Below are positions 1-30,179 of a stretch of 64,000 nt of DNA, piece by piece. The notes below the pieces were generated by a model. It was not told the origin of the DNA, made no database searches, and was given only the letters and a program-made list of their open reading frames with translations. The stretch is from assembly GCA_018857735.1 (NCBI GenBank), contig JABMCL010001887.1, forward strand, positions 1 to 64,000, given 5' to 3'. This stretch comes from Alviniconcha marisindica (Eukaryota; Mollusca; Gastropoda; Provannidae). The position numbers and the translations under genes are program-made. Numbering within the stretch: position 1 is the first letter of the stretch; each line of letters starts with the position of its first letter.

Positions 1-340
1 TACACCGACAGGTTTTTTACACGACAGAATTAAATAAGACTGCCTTAGTTTTGTCAAAATTGACTTTTAATCCTGATATATCTGCGTATAACTTTAATTT
101 ATCTTTTGTATGTTTAAATGAGTTTTCAGACAACACTTGCACTTGATTTCGATATTTTGCAGGCCAAATTTCACTTTCATCAAAATCCACAGGAACATAT
201 AACCTCTTGGTTCATTATGGTTATTATCAGCTGATTACTGAAACTCTCGTTAGTGATATGATAAAATATTACTGTTTAAGAGTAGCTAGAAGGGACGTGA
301 TAAGAATCGGAAGGGAAAGAAAAAGAAAAAAAAGTTTCCA
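1..340. other. AT-rich intergenic DNA, nothing recognised
   Basis: No ORF, repeat or RNA signal that I can support. The stretch ends against an AG microsatellite. Confidence 0.5.
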
Positions 341-360
341 GTGTTCCCATCCGTAGCGCA

Positions 361-368
361 AAGCTTAC

Positions 369-457
<89 letters not shown>
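361..457. repeat. (AG)n microsatellite followed by foldback-family fragment
   Basis: About 80 bases of AG after a short TA run. Directly after it, 457-530, lies AATCAACACACAAGGGAGT, the end of a dispersed foldback family also seen at 9655, 17717 and 38235. The short Arg-Glu ORF through the tract is spurious. Confidence 0.9.
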
Positions 458-459
<2 letters not shown>

Positions 460-1103
460 CAACACACAAGGGAGTCAATTAGCTCTCGAAATACGTAACA
501 CAGGTACAACAACAAAGTCATGAGTCGCCTACGGTATTCTTACATATAATCTATACATGGCATTCTTACCGCTCCTGCGCACAGCACTCAATTCTCAGTG
601 CAAAACACTGACTGAAAAAGTCGATACAGCAGCCACTCGGCTTCCAACAGCCGAAGGCAGCGCTATTATGGCTATGAGGACTGCCAGTAGTCATCCTACC
701 TATCCGTGACTGACTGTGATTGGTTGGTTGAATAGTGGAGGATGTTTCGATTGGCCCGCCTTCATCTTCCCTTTCCAATCTGTCTGCACAGTGTTCCAGT
801 GTCAACTGGCAGAATGTTCTTAAAAACTCGATGGAGGAGAGGTGGTGGGGGGTGTGCGTGTGTGTGTGTGGGGGGGGGGGTGGGGGGAGGGGGAGGGAGG
901 GTCCCTAGCGGAAACTTTAACTGTGGAAATGGCACTCCAGCTGACGTAAACAAGCATGGCAACCACCACCTACCTGCGTGAAGCAAATGACGGACTGGCA
1001 AAACAGATCGTGCTTGCAAATGTGTAAATCTGATTGGATACGGATTCAGAGTTCTGCTCTCCGAGTCTACCTGACATGTGCCTAATCTCGGAGCGTTCAT
1101 TGT

Positions 1104-1293
1104 CAATCTTATTTATTTATTAAGGCTATGCTCGACTTTAGATGACGGTCATGTGACTGCAACATATACGATGAGTTGCTATGCGAACAGACAGACCGCG
1201 ATGTCACTTTCGAACTTCTGATCGTGCCATGTTGTAGTCACATGACCGTCATCGGAAGTCGAGCATAGTCTTAATAAATAAATAAGATTGATC
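1104..1293. repeat. Foldback (MITE-like) inverted repeat
   Basis: Arms of about 62 bases at 1104-1165 and 1232-1293 are reverse complements with few mismatches (CAATCTTATTTATTTATTAA and TAATAAATAAATAAGATTG), around a 66-base centre. The shape is that of a small non-autonomous foldback element; no coding sequence. Confidence 0.8.
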
Positions 1294-1299
1294 TTTATC

Positions 1300-1455
1300 T
1301 GGCAGAGACACTCGTCCCTTTATTTGACAGAGACACTCGTCCCTTTACTTGACAGAGACACTCGTCCCTGTATTTGACAGAGACATACGTCCCTCTGTTT
1401 GACAGAGATACTCGCCCCTTTGTTTGACAGACACTCGTCCCCTTATTTGACAGAC
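1300..1455. repeat. 25-bp minisatellite, about 6-7 units
   Basis: Unit resembles GACAGAGACACTCGTCCCTT plus TATTT, repeated with small changes. It abuts the right arm of the foldback element. Confidence 0.85.
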
Positions 1456-1688
1456 AGGCTGGCAAAGAGCAAAATTTGCTGTTTGAAGAGCAAATCAATA
1501 TTATTTATCTCTTCAAGCATAATTATGGGCCCATATTATTTATAATTATAGTCTCCTTGGTCGCGGGTTGGGGTGCGAACCTCTAACATAAAGACAGCAC
1601 TCGGCACGCTGTGCAAAATTCAAATATAAACTACATCTGAGCTGGTATGTGTTTCGTGAAGCTGACGTTGCCACAATTATTCTATGTG

Positions 1689-1842
1689 CGCACGCGCGCG
1701 CGCGCGTGTGTGTGTGTGTGTGTGTGTCTGTGTGCGTGCGTGCGTGCGTGCGGCGTGCGTGCGGCGTGCGTGCGTGCATGCGTGAGTGTGCGTGCGTGTG
1801 CGTGCGTGCTTGCGTGCGTGCGTGTGTGTGCGCGTGTGTGAT
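1689..1842. repeat. TG / TGCG microsatellite
   Basis: Alternating TG then GTGC tetranucleotides, a purine-pyrimidine alternating tract with Z-DNA potential. The Cys-Val and Thr-His ORFs here are artefacts. Confidence 0.9.
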
Positions 1843-1849
1843 TCTTTTT

Positions 1850-2106
1850 TCTGTTATCATTATTTGTAACTCTGTATATATTTCTACATTTAACTGCTTT
1901 TATAGTTGCATTTTTTGGGAAGGGGTGGGTGGGTAGGGGATGTTTGTCCTTTATTCTGATTGTAAAGAGTGTCCTTTGGTAGTTTTTAGCTTGCGGGAGC
2001 TTGCATGTATGCACTGTGTGTAGCTGGAGCTGTGAACACGCAATATTTTGTGTCGCAGTTTTTTTATGCACTATATAAAAAACTAATTATTCATTCAGTC
2101 AGTCAC
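1850..2106 (+). repeat. Dispersed repeat, copy 1 (second copy at 34,555)
   Basis: Shares TCTGTATATATTTCTACATT, GGGTGGGTGGGTAGGGG, TCCTTTGGTAGTTTTTAGCT and ATGTATGCACTGTGTGTAGC with 34555-34846 in the same order and orientation. No coding capacity; probably a non-autonomous mobile repeat of this genome. Confidence 0.75.
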
Positions 2107-2880
2107 ATCCACGTTGAGACCCCACAAGCGAAAACAATTTTTAAAAACGGCTACTGCAAAAATGATCCCAGTTCAAAACTGGTGTGCAGAAGGCCAAAAG
2201 AGCCCGAAGAACAGCTAGTTTAACCTGAAAGGGATTTGGTTTTCTCAGACCGCTTCATGCGAAAGCTGCAAGTCGGACCAAGAACTCAGCTTGGATGAAA
2301 CCCAGTCTTGAGAGTGATTAATACTTGAGTCACTTCCCCGCGGCGATCCACTGTGAGCCCTAGGTCCACAGACTGCAGGATGACCAGAAAAGACCCTTTT
2401 GATAACCACCTGTGTTTTCCTGCCGTCCTCGCGATCACTGTACCGGTTCCTGTTAACTTATTTATCATAAATAAAATTGATGCAGTGAAAGCAGCAGACA
2501 ACGGCTTTCCATCTATCGTTGCCAGATATTTTCGTGTTAATGTTTTTTTCCGATTAAATCAACTCCCAAAATCAATATTTTCACGAATCCAGATTGATCA
2601 ATCTCTGTAAATCTGTGGGGAACTTACACTTTACAGCGCTCGGCATATTGCAATGATTAAAAATTCAAACATGAATGGAAGCCTCCTCTGTTCTTCTGGG
2701 TGCCGAGAGTGCATAGTTCGGGTGAAGTGGGCCATTCCATGTCTTGTAAGTTTGTCACCAGTCAAAACTGACTTCATCTTCCCATGCAACTGATTTTTGT
2801 CTCTCAAGTCAGTTATAGCTTTTTCACTTATTACAATCAAATCTTTTAAAAATTTATAAATTATAAATCTACCGTATCAG
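2107..2880. other. Intergenic DNA, nothing recognised
   Basis: Only short ORFs without family features. No tandem structure seen. Confidence 0.4.
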
Positions 2881-2914
2881 TGGAGTGACGCCAGTGAGGT
2901 TCACTTAGAAAACC

Positions 2915-3165
2915 CCAATTTTATCTACAGACGAGCAGCAAAATGTATCTTACCTGATCACTCCCTGTCAACGACGGCTAAAGGCTGAACAAACTATAAA
3001 TTCTGCCATTGCCGCGAGCAACAATTTCTGAACAACACAGCTGTACTTAGGTTTAAAGTGCACATGGGCTGGGCGTCTCAACAGGTATGCGACCTTCTGA
3101 AACAAGATCTTGCCCAGTCGACACCACTTTCGTCAGTCATGACTTCAAATAGATTTCAACAGACA
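2915..3165 (+). mobile_element. Decayed LINE (CR1-like) reverse-transcriptase C-terminal relic
   Basis: One frame reads YRRAAKCILPDHSLST; a neighbouring frame continues QFLNNTAVLRFKVHMGW and VCDLLKQ. These match the typical order seen after the polymerase core of CR1/RTE-like LINEs (RRAAK.ILPD...; FLYN.AVLMFKVHMG; .VCDLLK). Frameshifts separate the pieces, so it is a dead fragment. Confidence 0.55.
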
Positions 3166-3225
3166 GCTTCGGTACTTCCTTGACAAACATGACCCTCTCT
3201 GCCACCGCACAGTCCGTCAGCGGAA

Positions 3226-3530
3226 GCCGACGCCCTGGTTCAGCAGCATTGCAGAGCAGTTTTGCAAACCGACCCCCTGGTTCAGGAGCATTGCAGAGCA
3301 GTTTTGCAAACCGAAGCCCTGGTTCAGCAACACTATAGCAAACGTGCAAACCGACCCCCTGGTTCAGCAGCATTGCACGGCAGTTTTGCAAACCGAAGCC
3401 CTGGCTCAGCAGCATTTCGGAGCGGCAGTTTTGCGGCAAACCGACGGGGGCCCTGGTTCAGCAGCATTGCAGAGCAGTCTTGCAAACCGACGCCCTGGTT
3501 CAGCAGGTTTGCGGCAAACCGACGCCCGGC
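3226..3530. repeat. Minisatellite, about 42-bp unit, 7-8 copies
   Basis: Unit contains CCCTGGTTCAGCAGCATTGC and AGAGCAGTTTTGCAAACCGA. The open frames across it are repeat-generated. Confidence 0.85.
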
Positions 3531-3744
3531 CGCTGCATGCCGTGTCGCAGCCAGTGCCGCGCGCGGTGCGCCGGCCGCGACTGAGCCGGAAGTTTGTTTT
3601 GACTGTGTTTTGTTCCTGGCTTTGTCAGTGCAAATTGGCTACTGATGTGCTCCAATTTGGAGAAATAGCACATAAAGGAGTACACTATTATTATTATTGT
3701 AATTTTTCTTATTACTAGTGACTGAGCCGTAACTCGTTATGTTT

Positions 3745-4815
3745 ATTAATCATATGCAGAAATAATTACAATTACTGACTGTACCGACGATATGCCATTA
3801 ACTCAGTAGTTTAGGGGTGAAAAAAAGCATAACTTTATTAATGGTAACTGAAATCTAAGGAGACGGTCGGAAATTCCTGGACTGTCACGTTTTAAAAGTT
3901 ACTTTGAGTCACAAATATCATCACAATCATTAATTAATGAGGTCCATATCTACCGATTACAGCCGCCAAAATCCGCAACACTGAAAGGTGAGTTTTTTCC
4001 CCATAATTATATTTTTGTTTTTGATTGTTTCGAGTCGGCGCATGTTGCCATTTGACGTTCAACCTAGTTTCCCAGTCAGTCACAACGTGAACGCTTCCTT
4101 AGTGCCGATGTTGGCAAGGTAATCGTACTCACGACTCAACGTTCTCAGACTGCAATTCAGCATTCCGTACATTTTCCGTGGCGGGTTTTCAGTAATTCCC
4201 GCCGTAGCTTATTAACGAGGCCACTTACCTAGCAGTACGCATAGTCAGTTCAGGAGCTAGGTGAGAGTCTAGGTGGCCGTCCTGGGCTGTCCGTCCTAAC
4301 GAGCCTTCTGGTTTCCGTGGACGTAAAGCTATATTGAACCATGCTTCGGCATTGGTCTCAGCTTGTCCCTAATATGTCAACTGACATCTGAGGACATTAA
4401 GCAACACTACCTACCTACCTAGCAGTACGGCTTCGTCGGCCGGCTTCGTTCGCCATTTGCAGTCCGGCCATGACGCCGACTCGAAACTCCGTGAAGGACG
4501 GTGACAATCAAAGACAAAACTATATCGAAAAAACGCATCTCACTGGTTTTGTCGCGGATTTTGGTTGTAACTTATCGGTAGATATGGACCTCATTTAATG
4601 ATTGCGGCTCAGTCGTGATATTTGTGACCCAAAATAACTTTTAAAACAGTCCAGTAATTTCCGACCGTCTCCTTGGATTTTACCCGATTACTTTGATATG
4701 GCCAGGCAGTCGAAGTTACGTCAGTCTTTTTCAGTGTCTCCCGGCCGAAGTCATAATGGCCTGCTATCGTCAAAAGCACATAATTATAATAATTTTTGCA
4801 TATAATTTTCCAGAC
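3745..4815. mobile_element. Long terminal-inverted-repeat element upstream of KDM1A
   Basis: 3842-3981 and 4548-4692 are inverted copies (GAGACGGTCGGAAATT against AATTTCCGACCGTCTC; GAGGTCCATATCTACCGAT against ATCGGTAGATATGGACCTC), and weaker inverted similarity extends out to about 3745 and 4815. The 560-base interior has no ORF. It fits a non-autonomous DNA transposon with long TIRs, lying 250 bases 5' of the KDM1A start codon, so it could contribute to the promoter region. Confidence 0.65.
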
Positions 4816-5061
4816 ATCATTATTTTACAATGACGTAGTGAAATTTGCAATTATTTAGTGCTATTTACAATTGTATGGAAATATTTACAACACTTTTGAC
4901 GCTAGTACGAAACCATACTACATCTCTTGAAGGGACATAACTCCTGCTACAAGTCAGAGGGCGCTGACCAAAAACAAAGACGCGTGCGAAAGACAGAAAC
5001 TGGTAGACGCTCAGACTTGGACTTGGTCGGCTCCTAAAAAAATACAGTATTTGCAATAACC
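4816..5061 (+). promoter_or_regulatory. KDM1A immediate upstream region / 5' UTR
   Basis: Unique sequence between the TIR element and the KDM1A ATG. No TATA box at a convincing distance; a housekeeping-type start is likely but not shown by sequence alone. Confidence 0.35.
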
Positions 5062-24553
<19,492 letters not shown>

Positions 24554-24733
24554 AAGCAGCGGCCCCGAGGCGGGTTTCTCTGCCGGTGATGCCGTCTCCG
24601 ACCGCCAGGCTGCTGCGCATGTTCAGACTTTGCCACCACTGGCTGTGATGCAGGGCGTAGTTCCAGCAAGACCATCGCTGGTCGCGGTGCAGGCGATAAA
24701 GTGCTGACGCCAGGGAGAAATTCACAGAATAAA
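24554..24733 (+). promoter_or_regulatory. KDM1A 3' UTR start with AATAAA poly(A) signal candidate
   Basis: The first AATAAA after the KDM1A stop is at 24728-24733, giving a short 3' UTR of about 200 bases. It is the nearest canonical signal; a further AATAAA lies near 26,888, so a longer transcript is possible. Position and hexamer are seen; use is inferred. Confidence 0.45.
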
Positions 24734-25039
24734 CCACTGACATGAAGAACATTTTAACGAAAAACACTAAAAAATGTCGGATAGGGAAAACTTGATGTTG
24801 ATGACTGTCAGGCTGGCATCATCTGCTGCGTTTTGAGTGAAGAAGGATGTAGAGGGGAAAATATTCAAGTCGACTTCTCAGGATGGCTTTTGCAATGGGC
24901 TGCAGTCATATGTCTTCTTTGATCACCGCAGTTAGCCACACACATGCTTCTGGCCTCCTTATAGCTGCCAGGTCCTCATACAGCTTCCCCGTCAGAGACA
25001 GATTCTGGGGTCAGGCAGTTTTCCGCAGGATGTCCTGGA

Positions 25040-25490
25040 GCAGGCGGTGCTGGCAGAGATGCTCATCGAATTGGCGTTACAGGGGTGCACTTCCAACTAT
25101 AGCAGTTGTACCAATTTTGTAGCAGTCATGCCTGTGCCTGTGGTGTGGCAGTTGTACCTGTAGTGTTGCAGGTGCAACAAACAAGCACATTGGTGATCCA
25201 AATGAGATGCAGTAGTCGGGACTGAAGAGTACTTCTGCCATGTTGTTCTAGTTAGAGGTGGTGGTGAAGACACAGAAGTGACCCCACAGTACATTCAGTC
25301 TGCAAGCAGGTATCGAGTAGTCCAGGAGCCGACACAGGTGGGGGCTTCTGCAGGCACCTTTAGGAGTAGGGTGTAAAAAACCAAGGTAGTCTCGCCCTTG
25401 TGTGCAGTGATTTGAGAGACGGCCAAGTCGGCGCAGAGACCATGCAACCATGGCCCACCACAGCTTTCACTGGGTTCTTTTTTCTGATCT
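25040..25490 (-). mobile_element. Second LINE RT relic, related to the one at 21.8-22.4 kb
   Basis: Minus strand pieces GHGCMVSAPTWPSLKSLHTR and the nucleotide block around 25385-25450 resemble 22050-22110 (TTTGAGAGA.GGCCA, GACCATG). More decayed than the first copy. Confidence 0.45.
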
Positions 25491-25925
25491 CTGAATGGAA
25501 GGATGTTGATCTGTAAAAATTTCCAACCCAAGACTTTTTGCACAGTGAGCGCATATACTTTTAGTAACAAACGTGCATTACTTGTCCCACTGTGGAAGTG
25601 CTGGGTGAAAGACTGCTGTAAATGTGCAGAAAAAATCGTCTGAAATGAGGGGGGGGGGCGGGGCTGTGACCCCAACTTGCTTGAGAGAGAGGGACAGTCC
25701 CTCTTGTCTGCTAGCCACACTAGCCAGAGAAAAGGACGGTCCTAATGTATTGTTTTGTTTGTTTATTTAGCTGTGTAGTGAGACAGAATGGTTGTGTGAA
25801 GTGGTCTGGACCTATCATTACTGCCATGGACACTCTGATGTGTGTAGTGTAAAATGGTCATCGCTGCCATGGGTTCACCTTTTTTGGGTAAATAGTCAGG
25901 ACACCTTCATCACAGCTGCCTGTGA

Positions 25926-26220
25926 GCCGGTTTGGCTGGTAAGCAGAAGGGCCTCAGTTCGATTCCGCTACAGGTCTCCTTTCTCTTCAAAAGTTGTGGT
26001 TTGTGGACAGTCTTGTCACTTTGTCCCTCACAATTAATGATTCATTAAAATGGCTCTCATTACTGCCCATCCTAATGCAGAAGTCATTCTGGTGGTGACA
26101 GCGTACCTATAGGTATATGATCTCCCTCTTCCCCCACCTCCATACCTCCTTCCCCTTCTTCTCCCCATCCCTAATAAGCCTTGTGGTTTGTGTGGACATT
26201 AAGCACCATGTTTACTTATC
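25926..26220 (+). mobile_element. SINE family B copy 1
   Basis: tRNA-like head with box B-like AGTTCGATTCC (25955-25965), then CTTCAAAAGTTGTGGTTTGT, CATTCTGGTGGTGACAGCGT and the tail CCCTAATAAGCCTTGTGGTT...GTGGACATTAAGCACCATGT. The same order occurs at 31531-31845. Confidence 0.8.
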
Positions 26221-26334
26221 GCTGCTGCAGACTCACCATTTCTTGTCTGGACACGCAGTTCAAGTATTGACCGGTGTACGCTGTACCTCCTTGCTGGCTT
26301 GTGCTGGTTGATTGAATTTTAGCACAGATTGTTG

Positions 26335-26660
26335 GCAGTAGTTAACTTTTGTTTGGTTTCACACCAGACAACACAAATTGTCTTTGGTTTCACACCAAGT
26401 GACACATTTTGTTTGGTTTCACACCAGATGACACAAATTGTCTTTGGTTTCACACCAAGTGACACATTTTGTTTGGTTTCACACCAGACAACACAAATTG
26501 TCTTTGGTTTCACACCAAGTGACACACATTTTGTTTGGTTTCACTCCAGATGACACAAATTGTCTTTGGTTTCATACCAAGGGACACGTGTTTTGTTTGG
26601 TTGTTACACATCAGATGACACAAGTTTTCTTTGGTTTCACAAGTGACACAAATTTTGTTT
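26335..26660. repeat. Minisatellite, about 60-bp unit, 5 copies
   Basis: ACAAATTGTCTTTGGTTTCA alternates with ACACATTTTGTTTGGTTTCA: a two-step subunit of about 30 bases. Confidence 0.88.
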
Positions 26661-27473
26661 CACTTGATCACTCCATGGATTACCCAAGTGGTGTTACCTG
26701 GGTGAAGTTGCAATGCAGTAGTGGGAGCTATTTCACTGTTTATCTGCAACTTTTGCAAGTAACTGTTCTGAACATTTCAGGCTCCTTTGTTTGGAGTTCT
26801 GGTTCAGGTGTTGTTATCCCTTTCTCAATACACTTATGAAAATGTTCTGTACACATGTGCAATGTTAGTATTTAATGTGTCTTTCCTAATAAATAATTGT
26901 AAAAAAGAAGAAGAAAAAGTGAGTATCAAACTTGAACTCATTAAATCTTGCATCTAAGTATTGTTTGTGAAATGTATACGAGCAGTAAAAGTGCATGGAC
27001 CAACTACATATACTGGCGGTGAGGGTGGCAGTACACTTCCTCAACAGGGTGGCAGCATGCTCCCTCAGTCTCTCAAATCCTCACTTTACACCTGGTCCAA
27101 CAGGAGGGCATTGATTTTTATTGACATGTTCAACCTTCCTTCAGTCTGGTCGGGCAGCAGCAGTTTCTAGCAGTATGTGCTTGTCATGCTTTTCTTGGAA
27201 AAGTTCAAGTGAACAGAAGAATTATTTTTCCTCAACATTCCTCAGTGCTTATGGGCATCTGTAAGTTTCTCACTATAAAGCTGTTTCTGATCTGCTTAGA
27301 AAACCAAACTTACTTCTGCTAAAAATGAAAACTGCAATGAAAATGCACTGCTGTGCTATGCACTAGAACCATTTGCTTTCAGTCAATGATAAATATATGA
27401 CTTGCTAGAACATTTTGCAAAAACCAAGGGTGCCAGGTCTTTCAAGTGATGCAACGAATAGTACACAATAGGT
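26661..27473. other. Intergenic DNA, nothing recognised
   Basis: No ORF of interest; AATAAA at about 26888 could be a distal KDM1A signal. Confidence 0.4.
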
Positions 27474-27836
27474 GAGCTTGGCTTTGGAATGGCTGTTTGT
27501 TCTAGATGCAGTTTTTCATATGTGTGCAAGTTCTCTTCATTCTGCAGAGTAGAGAGTGGACAAGGGTAAAATATGAAATTACTTTCACCATTATCACATT
27601 TTCCGAACACGGTGAAGAGTTTCCACTGAGTGGGTAAAATTTTGATTCCTTTAGTTTTAAAGGAATCAAAATTTTACCCTCTCAGTGGAAACTTCACCTT
27701 GTTCAGAAAATGTGATAATGGTGAAAGTAATTTCATATTTTACCCTTGTCCACTCTCTACAGAATGAAGTGAACTTGCACACATATGAAAAATTGCATCT
27801 AGAACAAACAGCCATTCCAAAGTCAAGCTCACAGTG
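27474..27836. repeat. Long near-perfect hairpin: about 180-bp arms, 4-nt loop
   Basis: Left arm 27474-27653 and right arm 27658-27836 are reverse complements with only scattered mismatches; the centre is ATTCCTTTA GTTT TAAAGGAAT. It lies between the 3' ends of the convergent KDM1A and UFL1 genes. No coding sequence. Confidence 0.9.
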
Positions 27837-28549
27837 TGAATACACATAGGAAGAGCATCCCAAACTCCAAACTCACAGCATGAACACACACAAGAAAAAC
27901 TGCGCCCGGAACAAACTGACACAAAAGCCCTGCCGTTCCAAATTCTCAAGCACAGCTTGATATTCACAATTTGACAGTTACAGTTCATTCAACATTTCAG
28001 CTTTAAAATAAGTTACTCTGTTGAATGTTCCTTCAGGTGACAAACGGCAACAAAACCGACTTAAGGTTACTGTCACTAATTACTCTGAACACCGAGTTGC
28101 GTCTCGGAGTCTGCAGCGTCAGAGCAACATTCTTCCGCAGATAGTTTTCCAACCCAACAAATCACAGTCACCATGTACCAGTCTGCTGTGTTAACCCTTT
28201 CACTGCCCCAGCATGTAACATTTTAGGGCTGAAAAATGCACAAAAACTCTTAAATCAGAACATGTTTTGGTCCTATAACAAATCTACTTTCAGTAGTGCA
28301 CATCTAGATTCTTGATGCAAATCCTTCCACATGCTAATGCCAAAAACAACAACAACAAAAAAAGCTTCAGGATTTCAGCTTTCTCACTTGGTGGTTGTTT
28401 TGAAGTGACGGCAAGCGTACCGTGGCAGTGAAAGAGTTAACGGGGGTGACAAAACCTGAGGAAAAAGTCAAAACCCTGCAGTCCTGATTTTAAACTGCCA
28501 GAAAATTCCTGTTCCTGGCTGATGGCATCACTTTAGTTAAAAAACATCC

Positions 28550-28830
28550 TTCGTCAGATGACGTCACTTAAATGACATCGCTTGTCAAGTGGCATCAGTG
28601 TGGCCAAATGACATCACTTTGGTCAAATGACATCACTTGTCAAGGGGCATCACTTTGGTCAAATGGTAGGACTTGATCAAATGACATCACTTGTAAAGGG
28701 GCATCATTTTGGTCAAATGGCATGACTGTCAAATGACACCACTTGTTAAGGGGGATCACTTTGCCACTGGTCAAATTACACCACCGTCAAATGACGTCAC
28801 TCAGGCAAGGGCCTTCACTCTGGTGAAATG
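28550..28830. repeat. Minisatellite, about 40-bp unit
   Basis: GGTCAAATGACATCACTTGT and CAAGGGGCATCACTTTGGTC repeated six to seven times with variation. Confidence 0.85.
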
Positions 28831-29065
28831 AAGAGTACTGAGACCGAGGAGCAGACATTTTCTGCCAAAACTTGGGTTTGAAGCCATAAGCCATTCGTCC
28901 TGTGTCCAGGGTCTTCATCACGGGGCCACACACCACATCCATTGTATAATTATTATGTGGGAGGATGCTTCACCCGTTCTTGCGCACCTACTCCATCTCT
29001 TAATCCAGAGAGTTGGTCCTGCTGAGGTACTTTTAAGCTGCATTGGCAAATTTTGATTGATTAAG

Positions 29066-29071
29066 TTTATT
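29066..29071 (-). promoter_or_regulatory. UFL1 poly(A) signal candidate
   Basis: AATAAA on the minus strand, about 455 bases past the UFL1 stop codon. It would end the UFL1 transcript before the minisatellite and hairpin of the convergent intergenic region. Hexamer seen, use inferred. Confidence 0.4.
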
Positions 29072-29524
29072 TACATGAAAGTCTATACATACAAGCAGGA
29101 AACAATTAATGGCCAAAACCATGTCAGGGTAAAAGAAAAACAGCAATGTCATAAACCACCCTGTACGCCGTTAATGTCACGTTTTCAGAAATCATTCTCT
29201 ACCCACCACCTTTTCTTCCTCCAAACTTACCCCCCCCCAAAAAAAAATAAACACACAACACCCCACCTCGTTTCTCTGAAAAATCCCCCCTCCTCTCCAT
29301 TTGATCAAAGCACAAAGGTGAGAGGAGCAGATGAATCCCAGCAAGACTCGAAGGAAAACGACCCTTAACACTTCAACCCTGCAGTCGCCTGTCTTGCAAG
29401 CCTGTTTCATCAGCGTGAAACCGCTTTCCCAATCTATGCACCATCACCGCGACCCTCTCCTTGTGAACCTCTTGCCCTGACAGCGGGTGGTGAAGGAACA
29501 CCAAGCACCTCAAGACGATATAGT

Positions 29525-30148
29525 TCACTGCTCTTCTTGTGCCTGCGTTTTGCGCTTGGTTTTGAGGGCGATGTCCTTGACCTTTGGCAGCAGGTCATCC
29601 AGCTCTTTGGTGAGGGTCTCCACAGCGCCGAGGTCTCCACTGCCCTCCGCCTGCAGTCGCTGCACCACCAGCTCTGCAACACCGGACAGGCCCGTTGCAC
29701 TCATAGCAACTCATCACTCACTTCACACCGTTCGTGTTGCAACACCAGACAGGCTCATTGCACTCACAGCAACTCCTCACCCACTTCACACCATTCACAT
29801 TGCAACACCAGAGAGGCCCGCTTTGCTCACAGCTGGCTCACAGCAACTCCTTACCCACTCCACACCGCTCATGTTGCAGCCCCCCACAACACTAGCAACT
29901 GCATACCCTGGAATTGTGTCAGTGTGGCACAGGGCTCTTTATCCATCAGTTCCTGCAAGTGGGCCAGGACAGTGGGCACCAGGCACCTTGAGAGCATGCA
30001 CCAAGGTCACCCCCACCACCCCATCAACACACTAATAACTACACACATACCTTGCAAGTGTGTAGTGCGGCGTAGGGCTCTTTGTCCATCAGTTCCTGCA
30101 GGTGGGCCAGAACAGCTGGCACCAGGCAACTTAAGAGCATGCACCAAG

Positions 30149-30179
<31 letters not shown>

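Noticed and set aside
26335..26660. Alternating 20-base repeats, CRISPR-like at first glance
   Set aside because: Both the 'repeat' and the 'spacer' recur, so it is a dimeric minisatellite.
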